Source: Micromonospora violae
Lineage (GTDB): Bacteria; Actinomycetota; Actinomycetes; Mycobacteriales; Micromonosporaceae
Direction of reading: 5' to 3'
DNA length: 64,000 nt
Assembly (NCBI RefSeq): GCF_004217135.1
Contig: NZ_SHKK01000001.1
Coordinates: 3,224,001 to 3,288,000, forward strand
In this document: positions 28,129 through 36,297 of the stretch, in pieces
Numbering within the stretch: the first letter of the stretch is position 1
Layout of the letters: each line of letters opens with the position of its first letter
Translations under genes and position numbers: made by a program
The notes under the pieces: generated by a model
Database searches by the model: none
Seen by the model: only the letters and a program-made list of their open reading frames with translations
What the model was told of the DNA's origin: nothing

Positions 28129-28275
28129 GCTCGCGGTCCGGACCGGCGGAGCCACCTGTCTAGGTGTCGCCGGCTGGTGCCACGCAGGCGCAGGCTGACC
28201 CGCCACCACACGACCGGCCGGGCCGGATCCCTGATCCTGCGCCGCAATACGTCGGAGCCTGTCGAAGATGCCCAC
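28129..28275 (-). pseudogene. Separated 5' fragment of the TerB (SngA-like) gene
   Basis: On the far side of the IS630 element a GTG at 28275 opens GIFDRLRRIAAQDQG followed by a proline/alanine-rich linker ending PPVRTAS at the TA duplication. Deleting the element and one TA puts this in the same frame as QTIWVPAGQPTTVAG of the main gene, but the rejoined codon is TAG. So either a nonsense change preceded or followed insertion, or the true start lay downstream. The assignment rests on frame continuity and typical N-terminal composition. Confidence 0.4.
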
Positions 28276-28808
28276 ACAACCCCCACTCCCCCATGACCAG
28301 CGACTCTTGTCGCCGCGCAGGTCTGGTGTCGACCGCCTGACCTGGCCCGCCCGACCTCGCACCTTTCCGCCCGGTCGCGGCGCCCCCGAACAGAGCGGAC
28401 CAAAGCCTAGGTTGTGACCCTTCGTGGCGAGGACCGTACTTTCGGTCGGAAAGTGGCACTGTTGGATCAGGGATGATCGGCCGACGGCGTAAGCCGGGTA
28501 CGCCAGGGGGAGCAGCGAACGCATGGCTCACCAGCCAAGCGCGGAAACCACAGTGGCACCTGCGAGACGCAGCTAACGCCCTTCCCGGCGGCGCCCGCCG
28601 GCGGGTGCCGCGTTGCTGAACCAGCAAGCATCGTGCCGACGGCTAGCTCCGTTGTCACGCTGCACCGCTTGGCGCTGCCGGTCAGCCGGGTCAGCTAGAT
28701 CTGATAGATATCACCCAAAAGGATGATTGGTCGGCACGGGTCGTCCGATGCCTCTTACCCTGGATGTGGGAACCAGGACGGGGTAGACGCACCGACCGTG
28801 GAGGTCCT
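28276..28808. other. Intergenic DNA between the Shango-like operon and the recombinase
   Basis: About 530 bases between divergent genes. Open frames here lack protein signatures. It should contain the promoter of the Shango-like operon and of the recombinase gene, and possibly the recombinase attachment site, but no specific site can be identified from one copy. Confidence 0.35.
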
Positions 28809-30326
28809 ATGGCGACGAGGGCGGCGGCAGAACCGGGACGGAGCACTCTTTCGGCCTGGGCCGCCGGGCAGCGCAAGTTACGGCCACAACGGTTCACCCC
28901 GTCCGCGGATGGACTGCGCTTTGCGTTCTATGGACGGATGTCCACCGTTGACTTTCAGGATCGGGCGTCCTCGTGTCGGTGGCAGCGTGACTACGCTGAC
29001 GACCTGATCGCCGACCACGGTCGGATCGTGGTCGAGTTCTTCGACGAGGGCATCTCTCGCCGAGTGGCCTGGTCGGACCGGCCGCAGGCGTCACGGCTGC
29101 TCGACGCCGTGACGGACTCGGCACGCGGATTCGACGCGATCGTCGTCGGTGAATACGAACGCGCCTTCCACGGCCAACAGCTTGAACAGTTGACCCCTAC
29201 CCTCGTTCGGCACGGCGTTCAGCTGTGGCTGCCGGAAACCTATGGGCCGGTGGACTTCGACAACCCGCGGCAGCTGGCGTTGCTGGACCTGCTCGGCGTG
29301 CACTCCCAGCGGGAGGTGTCCCGAGCCCGGCATCGCACGACCGCGGCCATGCGCGCTCAGGCAGAGTTGCAGGGCCGACACCTCGGCGGCCGGCCACCCT
29401 ACGGCTACCGGCTCGCCGACGCCGGCCCCCATCCGAACCGCGCCCACGCCGCCTGGGGACGGCGCCTACACCGCTTGGACCCCGACCCTGCCACCGCACC
29501 CCACGTCCGGTGGATCTTCGAGCAGCGGCTCGCCGGCCGGAGCGTGGCCAGCATCGCCCGCGCCCTCAACGACAACGGCGTCCCGTGCCCGTCCGGCGCC
29601 GACCCAGCGCGTAACCCCCACCGCACCGGCCGCCAGTGGATGCTCACCACCGTCGCTGCGATCCTGGCCAACCCCCGTTACACCGGCCGGCAGGTCTGGA
29701 ACCGTCAACGCACCGACCGCGATGCCCTCCCTGACGAGGAGCCCTTCGATCGACACCACGAGATTCAACGGTGGAGCGCCTCCACTGACTGGGTCATCTC
29801 CCGCGAGATCGCGCATACTCCGCTGGTCAGCGAAGAACACTTCGTCGCCGTCCAGGCAATCCATACCGCGCCGACCCCAGCCGATGGCATCCCCCGCTGC
29901 TACTTGTTGGCCGGAGTGATCTGCTGCGGCGTGTGCGGCCGGATCATGGACTCCCACTGGGTCCACGGCCGACCTGGCTACCGCTGCCGCCATGGACACA
30001 CGAGCACCCGCGCCAGGACCTCCGCCCAACCGAAGATCCTCTACATCCGGGAAGAACACCTGCTCGACCGCATCCGACACGACCGCGGGCTACACCGTCG
30101 CCATCCCGCACTGCGCAGCCCCGACCCGGAAAGGCTTGCCGCCTACTTATTCACCAACAACATGATCATTGTGTGTGACCACCACGCGTGGACCATCGAA
30201 GCCGAGACCGCGACCTACCCGCTCACCCCGGCGGGGAGCTTCCTCGCCACGACAGCAAAAATCCCCGCCCAACGGGACGGGGATCACGCAAAACACGAAC
30301 AACCATCACAGTTCGTGTGGAAATAA
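28809..30326 (+). CDS. Large serine recombinase (serine integrase/transposase)
   Basis: 505 residues. The N-terminal resolvase domain begins RFAFYGRMSTVDFQDR, with catalytic Ser at about residue 45 and conserved Arg nearby; DEGISRR and VGEYERAFHG follow. Then a recombinase domain (GGRPPYGYRL, ARALNDNGVPCPSG, ILANPRYTGRQVWNRQR) and a zinc ribbon (CCGVCGRIMDSH, YRCRHGH). ATG 28809 is chosen for its GGAGG site at 28800-28804. Such enzymes integrate and excise phages and genomic islands, so this is the likely mobility gene of the adjoining defence island. Near-normal length and intact domains suggest activity. Confidence 0.85.
   Translation: MATRAAAEPGRSTLSAWAAGQRKLRPQRFTPSADGLRFAFYGRMSTVDFQDRASSCRWQRDYADDLIADHGRIVVEFFDEGISRRVAWSDRPQASRLLDAVTDSARGFDAIVVGEYERAFHGQQLEQLTPTLVRHGVQLWLPETYGPVDFDNPRQLALLDLLGVHSQREVSRARHRTTAAMRAQAELQGRHLGGRPPYGYRLADAGPHPNRAHAAWGRRLHRLDPDPATAPHVRWIFEQRLAGRSVASIARALNDNGVPCPSGADPARNPHRTGRQWMLTTVAAILANPRYTGRQVWNRQRTDRDALPDEEPFDRHHEIQRWSASTDWVISREIAHTPLVSEEHFVAVQAIHTAPTPADGIPRCYLLAGVICCGVCGRIMDSHWVHGRPGYRCRHGHTSTRARTSAQPKILYIREEHLLDRIRHDRGLHRRHPALRSPDPERLAAYLFTNNMIIVCDHHAWTIEAETATYPLTPAGSFLATTAKIPAQRDGDHAKHEQPSQFVWK
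30293..30318 (+). terminator. Hairpin at the end of the recombinase gene
   Basis: ACACGAAC (30293-30300) pairs perfectly with GTTCGTGT (30311-30318) across a 10-base loop, overlapping the last codons and followed by an AT-rich stretch. A second hairpin, ATCCCCG (30261-30267) with CGGGGAT (30278-30284), lies just before it. Both could terminate transcription. Confidence 0.45.
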
Positions 30327-30706
30327 TGTGTCCGAATCGAACTCTTGTACGCATCACATGTGCACCATTCTGGGGTGCGCATGCTCATAGATTACGGTAC
30401 GGCTTGGATTGGCTCAAGCCTGTTCCACTATCACCGCTCGTAAGCATAAACAGCAGTTCAGCCACAAGGGCTCGAAGCCTGCCAGCCGGATCGCTCCGTC
30501 GTCGACTGACCGAGATGAACATGCAGCCATCAACTTGGAGCTAGCCTTTTATGGCGGCCCTATCTCACGTCGACGAGCCAAGAATAGAGTGGCCTTGCAC
30601 GCTGGCGACTTCCAGCCGGTTGGCGTTAACGGCAGGCCGTATCGCTCGCGTTCGTCACCGCTGAGCGCACGAAACTCACCACCTTTGGTCAAAGCAGGAG
30701 CCGGCG
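30327..30706. other. Intergenic DNA downstream of the recombinase
   Basis: About 380 bases between convergent genes with lower GC than average. No supported gene. As the outer flank of the recombinase it may hold one end of the element, but no repeat matching the other side was found by eye. Confidence 0.35.
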
Positions 30707-31672
30707 TTAGCTGCCACTCGCACTTTGCGTAGGCAATTCGGATGTTTTGTACATTCGCCGCGCGAACGCAATGGCGGTGCCAGCTCCCCGCCACCCCTTC
30801 AGACGTAAATGCTCTTCCCAGTCCACTTCGTCGAGCCGGCCGATACCAATGGTGTAGTGCAGATCGTCTGCCGGAACGACGTGTTCTTCGGTGTAATACC
30901 ATCCGTCGATTCTCTCGATGATCAGGCGAAGACTGTATCGATGGCCAAGCAGCTCCTGCGATCGGAGTTGCGTGACCTCGATCAGCATCTCGGACAGGCT
31001 CTGAACTGACTCCGTCGGATCATTCAGGCCCACTCCGAGGTCGCTGCCCGCATGTCGGACCGCCAAGACAAGCTCTTGGTAGAAGTCCTCTGCTGACGTG
31101 CCGTCGTGCCAGCGGTGTGACGAGATCACCTCACCGTCGTCCGTTTCCAGGCGCACTTCTAGCACGGATGGTTTGTCAACTAGGTATCGGTAGTGAAGGC
31201 TGGTTTCCCAGACAGGAGATCTCACACCGGCCGAGGTGATCACATAGGATTCGGTCGCGTGCCGCAGGCCGTGCAGCATTGTCTCGCGGGAGGGGACCCG
31301 CGTCATGTTGCGGTAGATGTCTAGCTCTGATTCGTGCTCATTGCGCTGCCGGGCTATCAGCGTTTGGCGAACGTCTTCGAGTGATCGCGCGGCATCCTCG
31401 GCCGTCTTCTTGGCGAAGTCGGCCGTTACCTGCGCCTGATCGACAGCCTTCTTGACTCGCGCGAAGCTAGATCTTAGCCGCGCGAGGAGATACTCACCTG
31501 GGGCAAGCAAAAGAGCCACCACGGCAATGTTGGTGAGCATCGCGCTCCACCATTCGTCTTTATCGCGGAGCATCCAGGAGGCGGTCGCGATAACAAGTCC
31601 GATGGTCAGCGTAGCGCCGATGAGGAAGAAGTTCGTTTTGGAGCGGCTCTCTACGTCTCTTTTGCGGGGCAC
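30707..31672 (-). CDS. Unknown membrane protein with two N-terminal transmembrane helices
   Basis: A 321-residue protein not recognised as a known family. Residues about 14-34 (FFLIGATLTIGLVIATASWM) and 44-64 are hydrophobic helices separated by a short loop with DKDEWW. A likely coiled coil follows (about 66-115, rich in Ala, Lys, Gln and Glu), then a mixed alpha/beta cytoplasmic domain of about 200 residues containing LHYRYLVDKPSVLEVRLE and ERIDGWYYTEEHVV. The topology suggests a membrane-anchored sensor or effector. It lies next to the recombinase but points toward it, so its membership of the island is unclear. Confidence 0.6.
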   Translation of the reverse strand: MPRKRDVESRSKTNFFLIGATLTIGLVIATASWMLRDKDEWWSAMLTNIAVVALLLAPGEYLLARLRSSFARVKKAVDQAQVTADFAKKTAEDAARSLEDVRQTLIARQRNEHESELDIYRNMTRVPSRETMLHGLRHATESYVITSAGVRSPVWETSLHYRYLVDKPSVLEVRLETDDGEVISSHRWHDGTSAEDFYQELVLAVRHAGSDLGVGLNDPTESVQSLSEMLIEVTQLRSQELLGHRYSLRLIIERIDGWYYTEEHVVPADDLHYTIGIGRLDEVDWEEHLRLKGWRGAGTAIAFARRMYKTSELPTQSASGS

Positions 31673-31710
31673 GATTCAGTCTAACCAAGACGCACAACCG
31701 GGGGGGTATT

Positions 31711-31985
31711 AACCGCGACCCCGTCACGCCGATCGAAGCGACGTTGGCCGCAGCTCAGCAACTGCACCTCGAAGGCGTGTTCGGTGAACTGGGCCTCAGT
31801 AACGTGAGTGCGGCCGACGTCGCCGAATACGCATCGATCGCGCAAGAACACTCGTGGATCCGTCCAACGGTCTACCAAGGGTTGCACAACGCCCTCAGTC
31901 GCGCGGCCCAGATCGAACTGCTGCCCGAACTACGCCGACTCGGCGTCCGGTTCTACGCCTACAACCAGGCTGCCCTGCAGGGGAA
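31711..31985 (+). pseudogene. Aldo/keto reductase internal fragment
   Basis: A frame of about 90 codons reads TPIEATLAAAQQLHLEGVF, FGELGLSNVSAADVAE, PTVYQGLHNALSR and LLPELRRLGVRFYAYN, the middle of aflatoxin-aldehyde-reductase-type aldo/keto reductases. The catalytic N-terminal Asp/Tyr part and the C-terminal part are missing, and the frame then runs antisense into the TetR gene. A degraded relic. Confidence 0.55.
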
Positions 31986-32084
31986 ACCCATGCGGCCGCC
32001 GCGATCATTCGCGGTCGGTCAACTCTGGGCGGCGGGGGCATTGCTCTGTTCAACGCGGCAATCGTGTCGAGGGCAGCGAGCCCC

Positions 32085-32651
32085 TCATCGCCCAGGGCTC
32101 ACTCCCGCTAATACCAGGCCGAGGAGTCGGTTCGCGTCGGCGGCGGGATCCGGGTGGTGCTCGGTCGCCAGGGCGATGCCGGTGATCAGCGCGAGCAGAT
32201 CACTGATTGTCACGTCCGGGGCCACCGCACCGTCCTCGGCGGCGCGACGTACCAGTGGTTCACCTGCCTCGGTGAGCCGCGCCGAGGCGCAGTGCTCGTG
32301 CGCCTCGGTGGGTTCGGCCGCGCAGTCGCGGGTCAACGCGATCGCCAGCCCTCGCATGGTGGCGACGTACCCGTTGAGGGCGGTCAGCCACTCCAACAGC
32401 GCGGCCCGGGCGTCGGGTGCATCGGACAGGTCGCGGGCGCGGGCGGCCAGGGTCTCGATCAGTCCGTGAAACACCGCGTCGAGCAGCGCGTGGCGGCTGG
32501 GGAAATGCCGGCGCACGGTGGCCGAGCCGACTCCGGCGATGCGGCCGATCTGCTCCAGAGAGGCGTCGGCGCCGTGCGCGGCGATCTCCTGCTCGGCCAC
32601 GGCAAGCAGGCGCGTGTAGTTGCGCCGGGCGTCCGCTCGCTGACTGGGCAT
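32085..32651 (-). CDS. TetR/AcrR family transcriptional regulator
   Basis: A 188-residue TetR protein: ASLEQIGRIAGVGSATVRRH then FPSRHALLDAVF is the N-terminal helix-turn-helix (about 30-60). The C-terminal part (ARAALLEWLTALNGYVATMR, LALITGIALATEH) matches the ligand-binding domain of SbtR-like TetR proteins. It is divergent from an NmrA-type NAD(P)-binding protein across 105 bases that hold a palindrome, so it most likely represses that gene and itself. Confidence 0.87.
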   Translation of the reverse strand: MPSQRADARRNYTRLLAVAEQEIAAHGADASLEQIGRIAGVGSATVRRHFPSRHALLDAVFHGLIETLAARARDLSDAPDARAALLEWLTALNGYVATMRGLAIALTRDCAAEPTEAHEHCASARLTEAGEPLVRRAAEDGAVAPDVTISDLLALITGIALATEHHPDPAADANRLLGLVLAGVSPGR

Positions 32652-32669
32652 GGCGTCACCTCCAAGTTT

Positions 32670-32699
32670 GCTAAGTGGCGGGGTCCGCCGTATCTTAGC
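32670..32699. promoter_or_regulatory. Palindromic operator between tetR and the NmrA-like gene
   Basis: An outer inverted repeat GCTAAG (32670-32675) / CTTAGC (32694-32699) encloses an inner palindrome GGCGG-GGT-CCGCC (32677-32689). It lies 18 bases before the TetR start and 58 before the NmrA-like start. Position and symmetry fit a TetR operator. Confidence 0.5.
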
Positions 32700-32756
32700 G
32701 GGAGCAGAAACGGCGACCCCCGCCGTTTAATGTTGTCCTGCGACAGGAGATGCCTC

Positions 32757-33677
32757 ATGTCCACCGATTCCGCACCCGTCCTGGTCACCGGCGCCACCGG
32801 AAGGCAGGGCGGCGCCACCGCTCGCGCCCTGCTCGCAGCCGGCGTTCCCGTCCGGGCGCTGGTCCGCGACCCCGCGACCGAGCGCGCAAGGACGGTCGAG
32901 GCGCTCGGCGCCGAGCTGGTCACCGGCGACCTCGCGGATCGCGACTCGCTGATCAGGGCCGCGCAGGGAGCACGAGCTGTCTTCTCGGTGCAGATGCCCG
33001 CGATGAACGGCAACACGATCGACTTCGACGGCGAGCTGGCCCAGGCGGTCAACCTGATCGAGAGCGCGCTGGCGGCGGAGGTGCCGCAGTTCGTGCACAC
33101 GTCGGTGTCCGGCGCCGGGCAGCACACCCAGACCGCCGGGTGGGCGGAGGGCCGCTGGGCGGCAATGGAGCCCTACTACGCCACCAAGGCCGGCATCCAG
33201 GACCGCGTACGCGATGCGGGCTTCCCGCACTGGATGCTCATCAAGCCGGGCTTCTTCATGGACAATTTCCTGCTCTCGGTGGCGTACCTGCTCCCCCGTG
33301 GCGTCGCCGGCGGCCTGGCGACCGTCCTGAAGCCCCAGACCTCACTCTCCCTCGTCGCGGTCGACGACATCGGCACGGTGGCCGCCGCGGCCATCGCCGA
33401 GCCCGATCGGTTCGACCGGGTCGAGTTGGAGCTGGCGAGCGACTACCTGACGATGACGGAAATCGCGAAGATCCTCTCCGACGCTCTGGGCACCGAGCTG
33501 AGCGCGCCGGACATGACCGAGGAGGAAGCGGTCGCCGCAGGGATGCCGACATGGGCCGGCATCTCCCACGAGCAGATGAACGTGGCCGGGCAACCTGCCC
33601 GCCCAGAGTACGCGCGCGCCCTCGGTATTCCACTCACGAGCTTCGCAGAGTGGACGCGCCAAAATCTGGGCGACTGA
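32757..33677 (+). CDS. NmrA/HSCARG-like NAD(P)-binding protein
   Basis: About 306 residues with an atypical SDR Rossmann motif VLVTGATGRQGGATARALLA at the N-terminus (TGxxGxxG), FVHTSVSGAGQHT, a YYATKAGIQD region and a C-terminal half typical of NmrA-like proteins (WMLIKPGFFMDNFL). These proteins bind NAD(P)H as redox sensors or act as oxidoreductases. ATG 32757 has AGGAGA seven bases upstream; longer in-frame readings run antisense to tetR and are rejected. It is likely controlled by the divergent TetR protein. Confidence 0.85.
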   Translation: MSTDSAPVLVTGATGRQGGATARALLAAGVPVRALVRDPATERARTVEALGAELVTGDLADRDSLIRAAQGARAVFSVQMPAMNGNTIDFDGELAQAVNLIESALAAEVPQFVHTSVSGAGQHTQTAGWAEGRWAAMEPYYATKAGIQDRVRDAGFPHWMLIKPGFFMDNFLLSVAYLLPRGVAGGLATVLKPQTSLSLVAVDDIGTVAAAAIAEPDRFDRVELELASDYLTMTEIAKILSDALGTELSAPDMTEEEAVAAGMPTWAGISHEQMNVAGQPARPEYARALGIPLTSFAEWTRQNLGD

Positions 33678-33724
33678 GAGGACTGGACGCATCTGTCCCG
33701 CAGGGTCGCAGACCGCGTGAACAA

Positions 33725-33965
33725 GATGCGGGTTGGGTGAGGGTTGCCAGGGCCATTGCGTGTTGGTGTAACTGCTGGTCACCGCGTCGATGAAGTCGTG
33801 TGATCGGCGGTCGGAGCGGCGGTTGGCGCGGGCTATGTTGGTGTCGCCGTAGGTGCCTGCCAGCCGATTGCGGTGTTACGCAGGGTCGCCATGACGGCGG
33901 GTCCGGTGCCGGTCCGGGCTTGATGCAGGTCTTCACGGAACGTGACATCTCTGACGTTATGGACC
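33725..33965 (-). pseudogene. ISAs1-family transposase, C-terminal fragment
   Basis: Minus-strand translation gives NVRDVTFREDLHQARTGTG, AVMATLRNTAIGW and then, in another frame, DTNIARANRRSDRRSHDFID. This is the C-terminal DDE region of ISAs1-type transposases. Most of the gene is missing and the frame is broken near 33865. Confidence 0.5.
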
Positions 33966-34200
33966 TTGTGGCTCCAGGTCGGTGTATCGCAGTCCGGTCA
34001 GAAAGAACCGGTGCACAACGGCGTTACGGTGCTCGTACAGCTCGACGACCTCTGCCTTCAACTTCGCGTCGATGAGACCACGCCGCAGGGCTTCGTCGTA
34101 GATCGCCTTCTCGGTGAGTGCCCCCGGGCACCTGCTGCACGTACCTGTCGAGATCGTCCGGGTCACCAGCGAGCTGCTTGTCGAGGATGATCGCGGTTAG
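33957..34200 (-). pseudogene. Small HEPN-like remnant
   Basis: The frame from 34166 to 33957 reads ALTEKAIYDEALRRGLID and VVELYEHRNAVVHRFFLTGL, ending soon after. RNAVVH fits the R-x(4-6)-H motif of HEPN-like helical domains. Upstream another frame reads IILDKQLAGDPDDLDRYV, so the 5' part appears frameshifted near 34125. It is probably a relic of a small helical protein of unknown role. Confidence 0.35.
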
Positions 34201-34265
34201 TGATCAGCCCCGCCAGGGTTCGGCGGGACTGATCACTTCTACTTGATGTGGTGTAGGCGCTGGGC

Positions 34266-35234
34266 TCACACGGCCGGGGCGGTGCTCTTCTCGTTTGGCT
34301 TGTCACCAGCCTCGGCTGCTGCTTCGGCCTCGGCGATGATCCGTCGTTCTTCGTCGCGGTTTGCCCGGTACTGGCGGATGGAGTACGCCAGGGCGGCGGC
34401 CCAGACGACGTAGATGACGGCGTAGAAGGTGTAGCGGACGCTGTCGGACGCGTCGATCCAATCGCTGCGGAGCAGGGTGCGGGTGTTGGTGAGGATGATG
34501 AGGCCGCCGACGGCCGAGCCGAGGACGCGCGGCGGAATGTGCCGGACCAGCCAGGCGGCGATCGGCGCGGCGATGATGCCACCGATCAGCAGCGCGGCAA
34601 CCCAGGCGAAATTCACGCCTTCGGAGCCGATACCAATGATGAACCCGATGCTCGCCGCGACGGCGACGAGGAACTCGCTGGTGTCGATCGAGCCAATGGT
34701 CTTGCGGGGTTCGAGTCGACCGCTGGCCAGGATCGCGGGGGTGCCGACCGGGCCCCAGCCGCCGCCGCCGGTGGAGTCGACGAAGCCGGCGACCACGCCA
34801 AGCGGGGCGAGAAAACGCTTCCGCAGCGGCTTACCGAGGTTGCCCTTGGGCAGGCCCAACGCGGTGAAGCGGATCAGGATGTACAGCCCGAGCGCCAGCA
34901 GGATGATTGACATCAGCGGCGCGGCGGTCTCGGTCGACAAGCTCGACAGGAAGGTGGCACCGGCGAAGGCACCGACCGCGCCGGGGATACCGATCTTCCA
35001 GACGACGTTCCAGTTAACGTTTCCGAACCGCCAATGCGACGCGCCAGAGACCAGGGTGGTGCCGATCTCGGCGAGGTGAACGGTCGCTGAGGCCGCCGCC
35101 GGGTTGGTGCCGATGGCCAGCAGCAACGTTGTCGACGTGACGCCATATGCCATGCCGAGACTTCCATCGACAAGTTGGGCACCCAGGCCCACCAGTGCGA
35201 GGAGGAGCAGTTTTCGCATCTCTACCGCAGTCAT
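34266..35234 (-). CDS. Sulfite exporter TauE/SafE (TSUP) family permease
   Basis: A 322-residue membrane protein with about eight hydrophobic segments and the duplicated TSUP signature (GSLGMAYGVTSTTLLLAIG early, DSTGGGGWGPVGTPAIL in the middle). TSUP proteins move sulfite, sulfoacetate or related sulfur anions. The charged C-terminal tail (EERRIIAEAEAAAEAG) is cytoplasmic. Its ATG overlaps the stop of the Rrf2 regulator gene by four bases, so the pair is one operon. At the edge of an organosulfur region it may export excess sulfite or import a sulfur anion. Confidence 0.87.
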   Translation of the reverse strand: MTAVEMRKLLLLALVGLGAQLVDGSLGMAYGVTSTTLLLAIGTNPAAASATVHLAEIGTTLVSGASHWRFGNVNWNVVWKIGIPGAVGAFAGATFLSSLSTETAAPLMSIILLALGLYILIRFTALGLPKGNLGKPLRKRFLAPLGVVAGFVDSTGGGGWGPVGTPAILASGRLEPRKTIGSIDTSEFLVAVAASIGFIIGIGSEGVNFAWVAALLIGGIIAAPIAAWLVRHIPPRVLGSAVGGLIILTNTRTLLRSDWIDASDSVRYTFYAVIYVVWAAALAYSIRQYRANRDEERRIIAEAEAAAEAGDKPNEKSTAPAV

Positions 35235-35665
35235 GAAGGGGGTGGTGGCAGGTCGACCGGACTTCGTTGTCCGACGAGCACATCGGTCAGGGTGGCGCGA
35301 TCGACCACTTCCGCGATCGCCGCCTCAATGGACCGCCACAACTCGGGCAGGCCAGCGGCGACGCCTTCGTAGGCGACCTGTTGTGACGGCATTCCCCGCA
35401 CGGTGCTCAGCGAGCCCTGCAACGTGCGGAGGATGTCACCAACGCTGATCTCGCCCGCGGGACGCGCGAGGGCGTAACCGCCCCCGCCACCTCGCTGGCT
35501 GAACATCAGACCCGCACGACGCAGGTCCAACAAAATCCCGTGCAGGAAACTCAAGGGAATGTCCTGGTCCTCAGCCAACTTCGCGGCCTTGACAGGCCCG
35601 TCGGGGTAGCTGGCAGCGGTAACCATCGCCCGCACGGCGTAGTCGGCACGCGCCGAGATGTGCAT
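35231..35665 (-). CDS. Rrf2 family transcriptional regulator
   Basis: A 144-residue winged-helix regulator: MHISARADYAVRAM at the start, a recognition region IPLSFLHGILLDLRRAGLM and the wing RGGGGGYALARPAGEISVGD are all typical. The three Cys residues that hold the Fe-S cluster in IscR/NsrR are absent, so it belongs with cluster-free members such as CymR, the cysteine-synthesis regulator. ATG 35665 has GGAGGGG upstream. It is co-transcribed with the TSUP permease and is the best candidate for the protein binding the CCTAC-N7-GTAGG palindromes of this region (inference). Confidence 0.85.
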   Translation of the reverse strand: MHISARADYAVRAMVTAASYPDGPVKAAKLAEDQDIPLSFLHGILLDLRRAGLMFSQRGGGGGYALARPAGEISVGDILRTLQGSLSTVRGMPSQQVAYEGVAAGLPELWRSIEAAIAEVVDRATLTDVLVGQRSPVDLPPPPS

Positions 35666-36161
35666 CGCAAGGCTCCCCTCCGCACGGCCCGAGGTCGGAC
35701 CACCGGACCCGACGATCCACGTGATCGCACCTGTCCCATATTTCCTACTGGTTTGGTCGAGAATACGAGTTGGCGTTGTCGGCGACAACCCCCATCCGTC
35801 CCGACACTCAGCACAACCGGCCGAGGCTCAGGACGGCGCGTCGGGCGCCGGGGGCATCTAACCTCGGCGGGTTCAGCGCGATCGACCCGCGCTTCGACCA
35901 GGGCCTGGTGGACTTGCTCGGAATCCTGACCAGCAACTATCTGATCCGCCACACCGACGTCGGGGTACGCCGCGGCACCCTCGTAAAACCAGACAGAAGC
36001 ATGCCCTTCGCTGACGTGCTCGGCACGCGGGGACTGACCGGCACTCACCGCAGGCTGACCGAGAGCGACGCCGCGCAGCACTGTCTGCGCTGACTACATC
36101 AGACGGTGGGGCATCGGCTTGAACGCATCGAAGTATTTGGCTTGTCTCAGCGGGTAGAACT
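35666..36161. other. Intergenic DNA upstream of the Rrf2 gene and sulfonate operon
   Basis: About 500 bases between divergent units. A plus-strand frame at 35770-36093 is open but has no recognisable family or ribosome site. The stretch contains the probable Rrf2-gene promoter near 35740 with a degenerate copy of the shared palindrome. Confidence 0.4.
35744..35760. promoter_or_regulatory. Degenerate copy of the shared palindrome upstream of the Rrf2 gene
   Basis: CCTAC at 35744-35748 is followed after seven bases by GTCGA (3 of 5 match to GTAGG). It lies 79 bases before the Rrf2 start, where an autoregulatory site would be expected. Weak on its own. Confidence 0.3.
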
Positions 36162-36194
36162 CCTACTTGACAGGTAGGATTACTGGGATACTGT
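36162..36194 (+). promoter_or_regulatory. Promoter with overlapping palindromic operator for the sulfonate operon
   Basis: A consensus -35 TTGACA (36167-36172) and a -10-like TACTGT (36189-36194) are separated by 16 bases. The -35 lies inside the palindrome CCTAC-TTGACAG-GTAGG (36162-36178), so a bound regulator would block RNA polymerase. The start point expected seven bases after the -10 coincides with the ATG of the cysteine-rich small ORF at 36202, implying a leaderless transcript. Confidence 0.65.
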
Positions 36195-36201
36195 CGATCG
36201 C

Positions 36202-36297
36202 ATGGCCAGCCACCAGACCCCGCTCGATGGCACCGCGCTCGCGGTGTCACGCGGATGTTGCCGCGGCTGGACCGCCTCGTGCGGCTGCTGCCGCTGA
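36202..36297 (+). CDS. Cysteine-rich leader ORF, candidate cysteine-responsive attenuator
   Basis: A 31-residue ORF ending GCCRGWTASCGCCR: five Cys in the last 13 residues. It has no ribosome site, but its ATG sits where transcription should start from the promoter at 36167-36194, so it would be translated leaderless. Leaderless polycysteine ORFs upstream of sulfur genes act as cysteine-responsive attenuators in mycobacteria. It lies 153 bases before the flavin reductase gene of the sulfonate operon. When charged tRNA-Cys is scarce, ribosomes should stall on the Cys codons and change folding of the downstream leader. No coding function for the peptide is implied. Confidence 0.6.
   Translation: MASHQTPLDGTALAVSRGCCRGWTASCGCCR

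Noticed and set aside
32154..32756. Upstream extension of the NmrA-like gene
   Set aside because: It is antisense to tetR and passes through the palindromic operator; ATG 32757 has a good ribosome site and matches the family start.
35770..36093. A 107-codon plus-strand frame upstream of the sulfonate operon
   Set aside because: No recognisable domain, no ribosome site, and it overlaps an equally open antisense frame.
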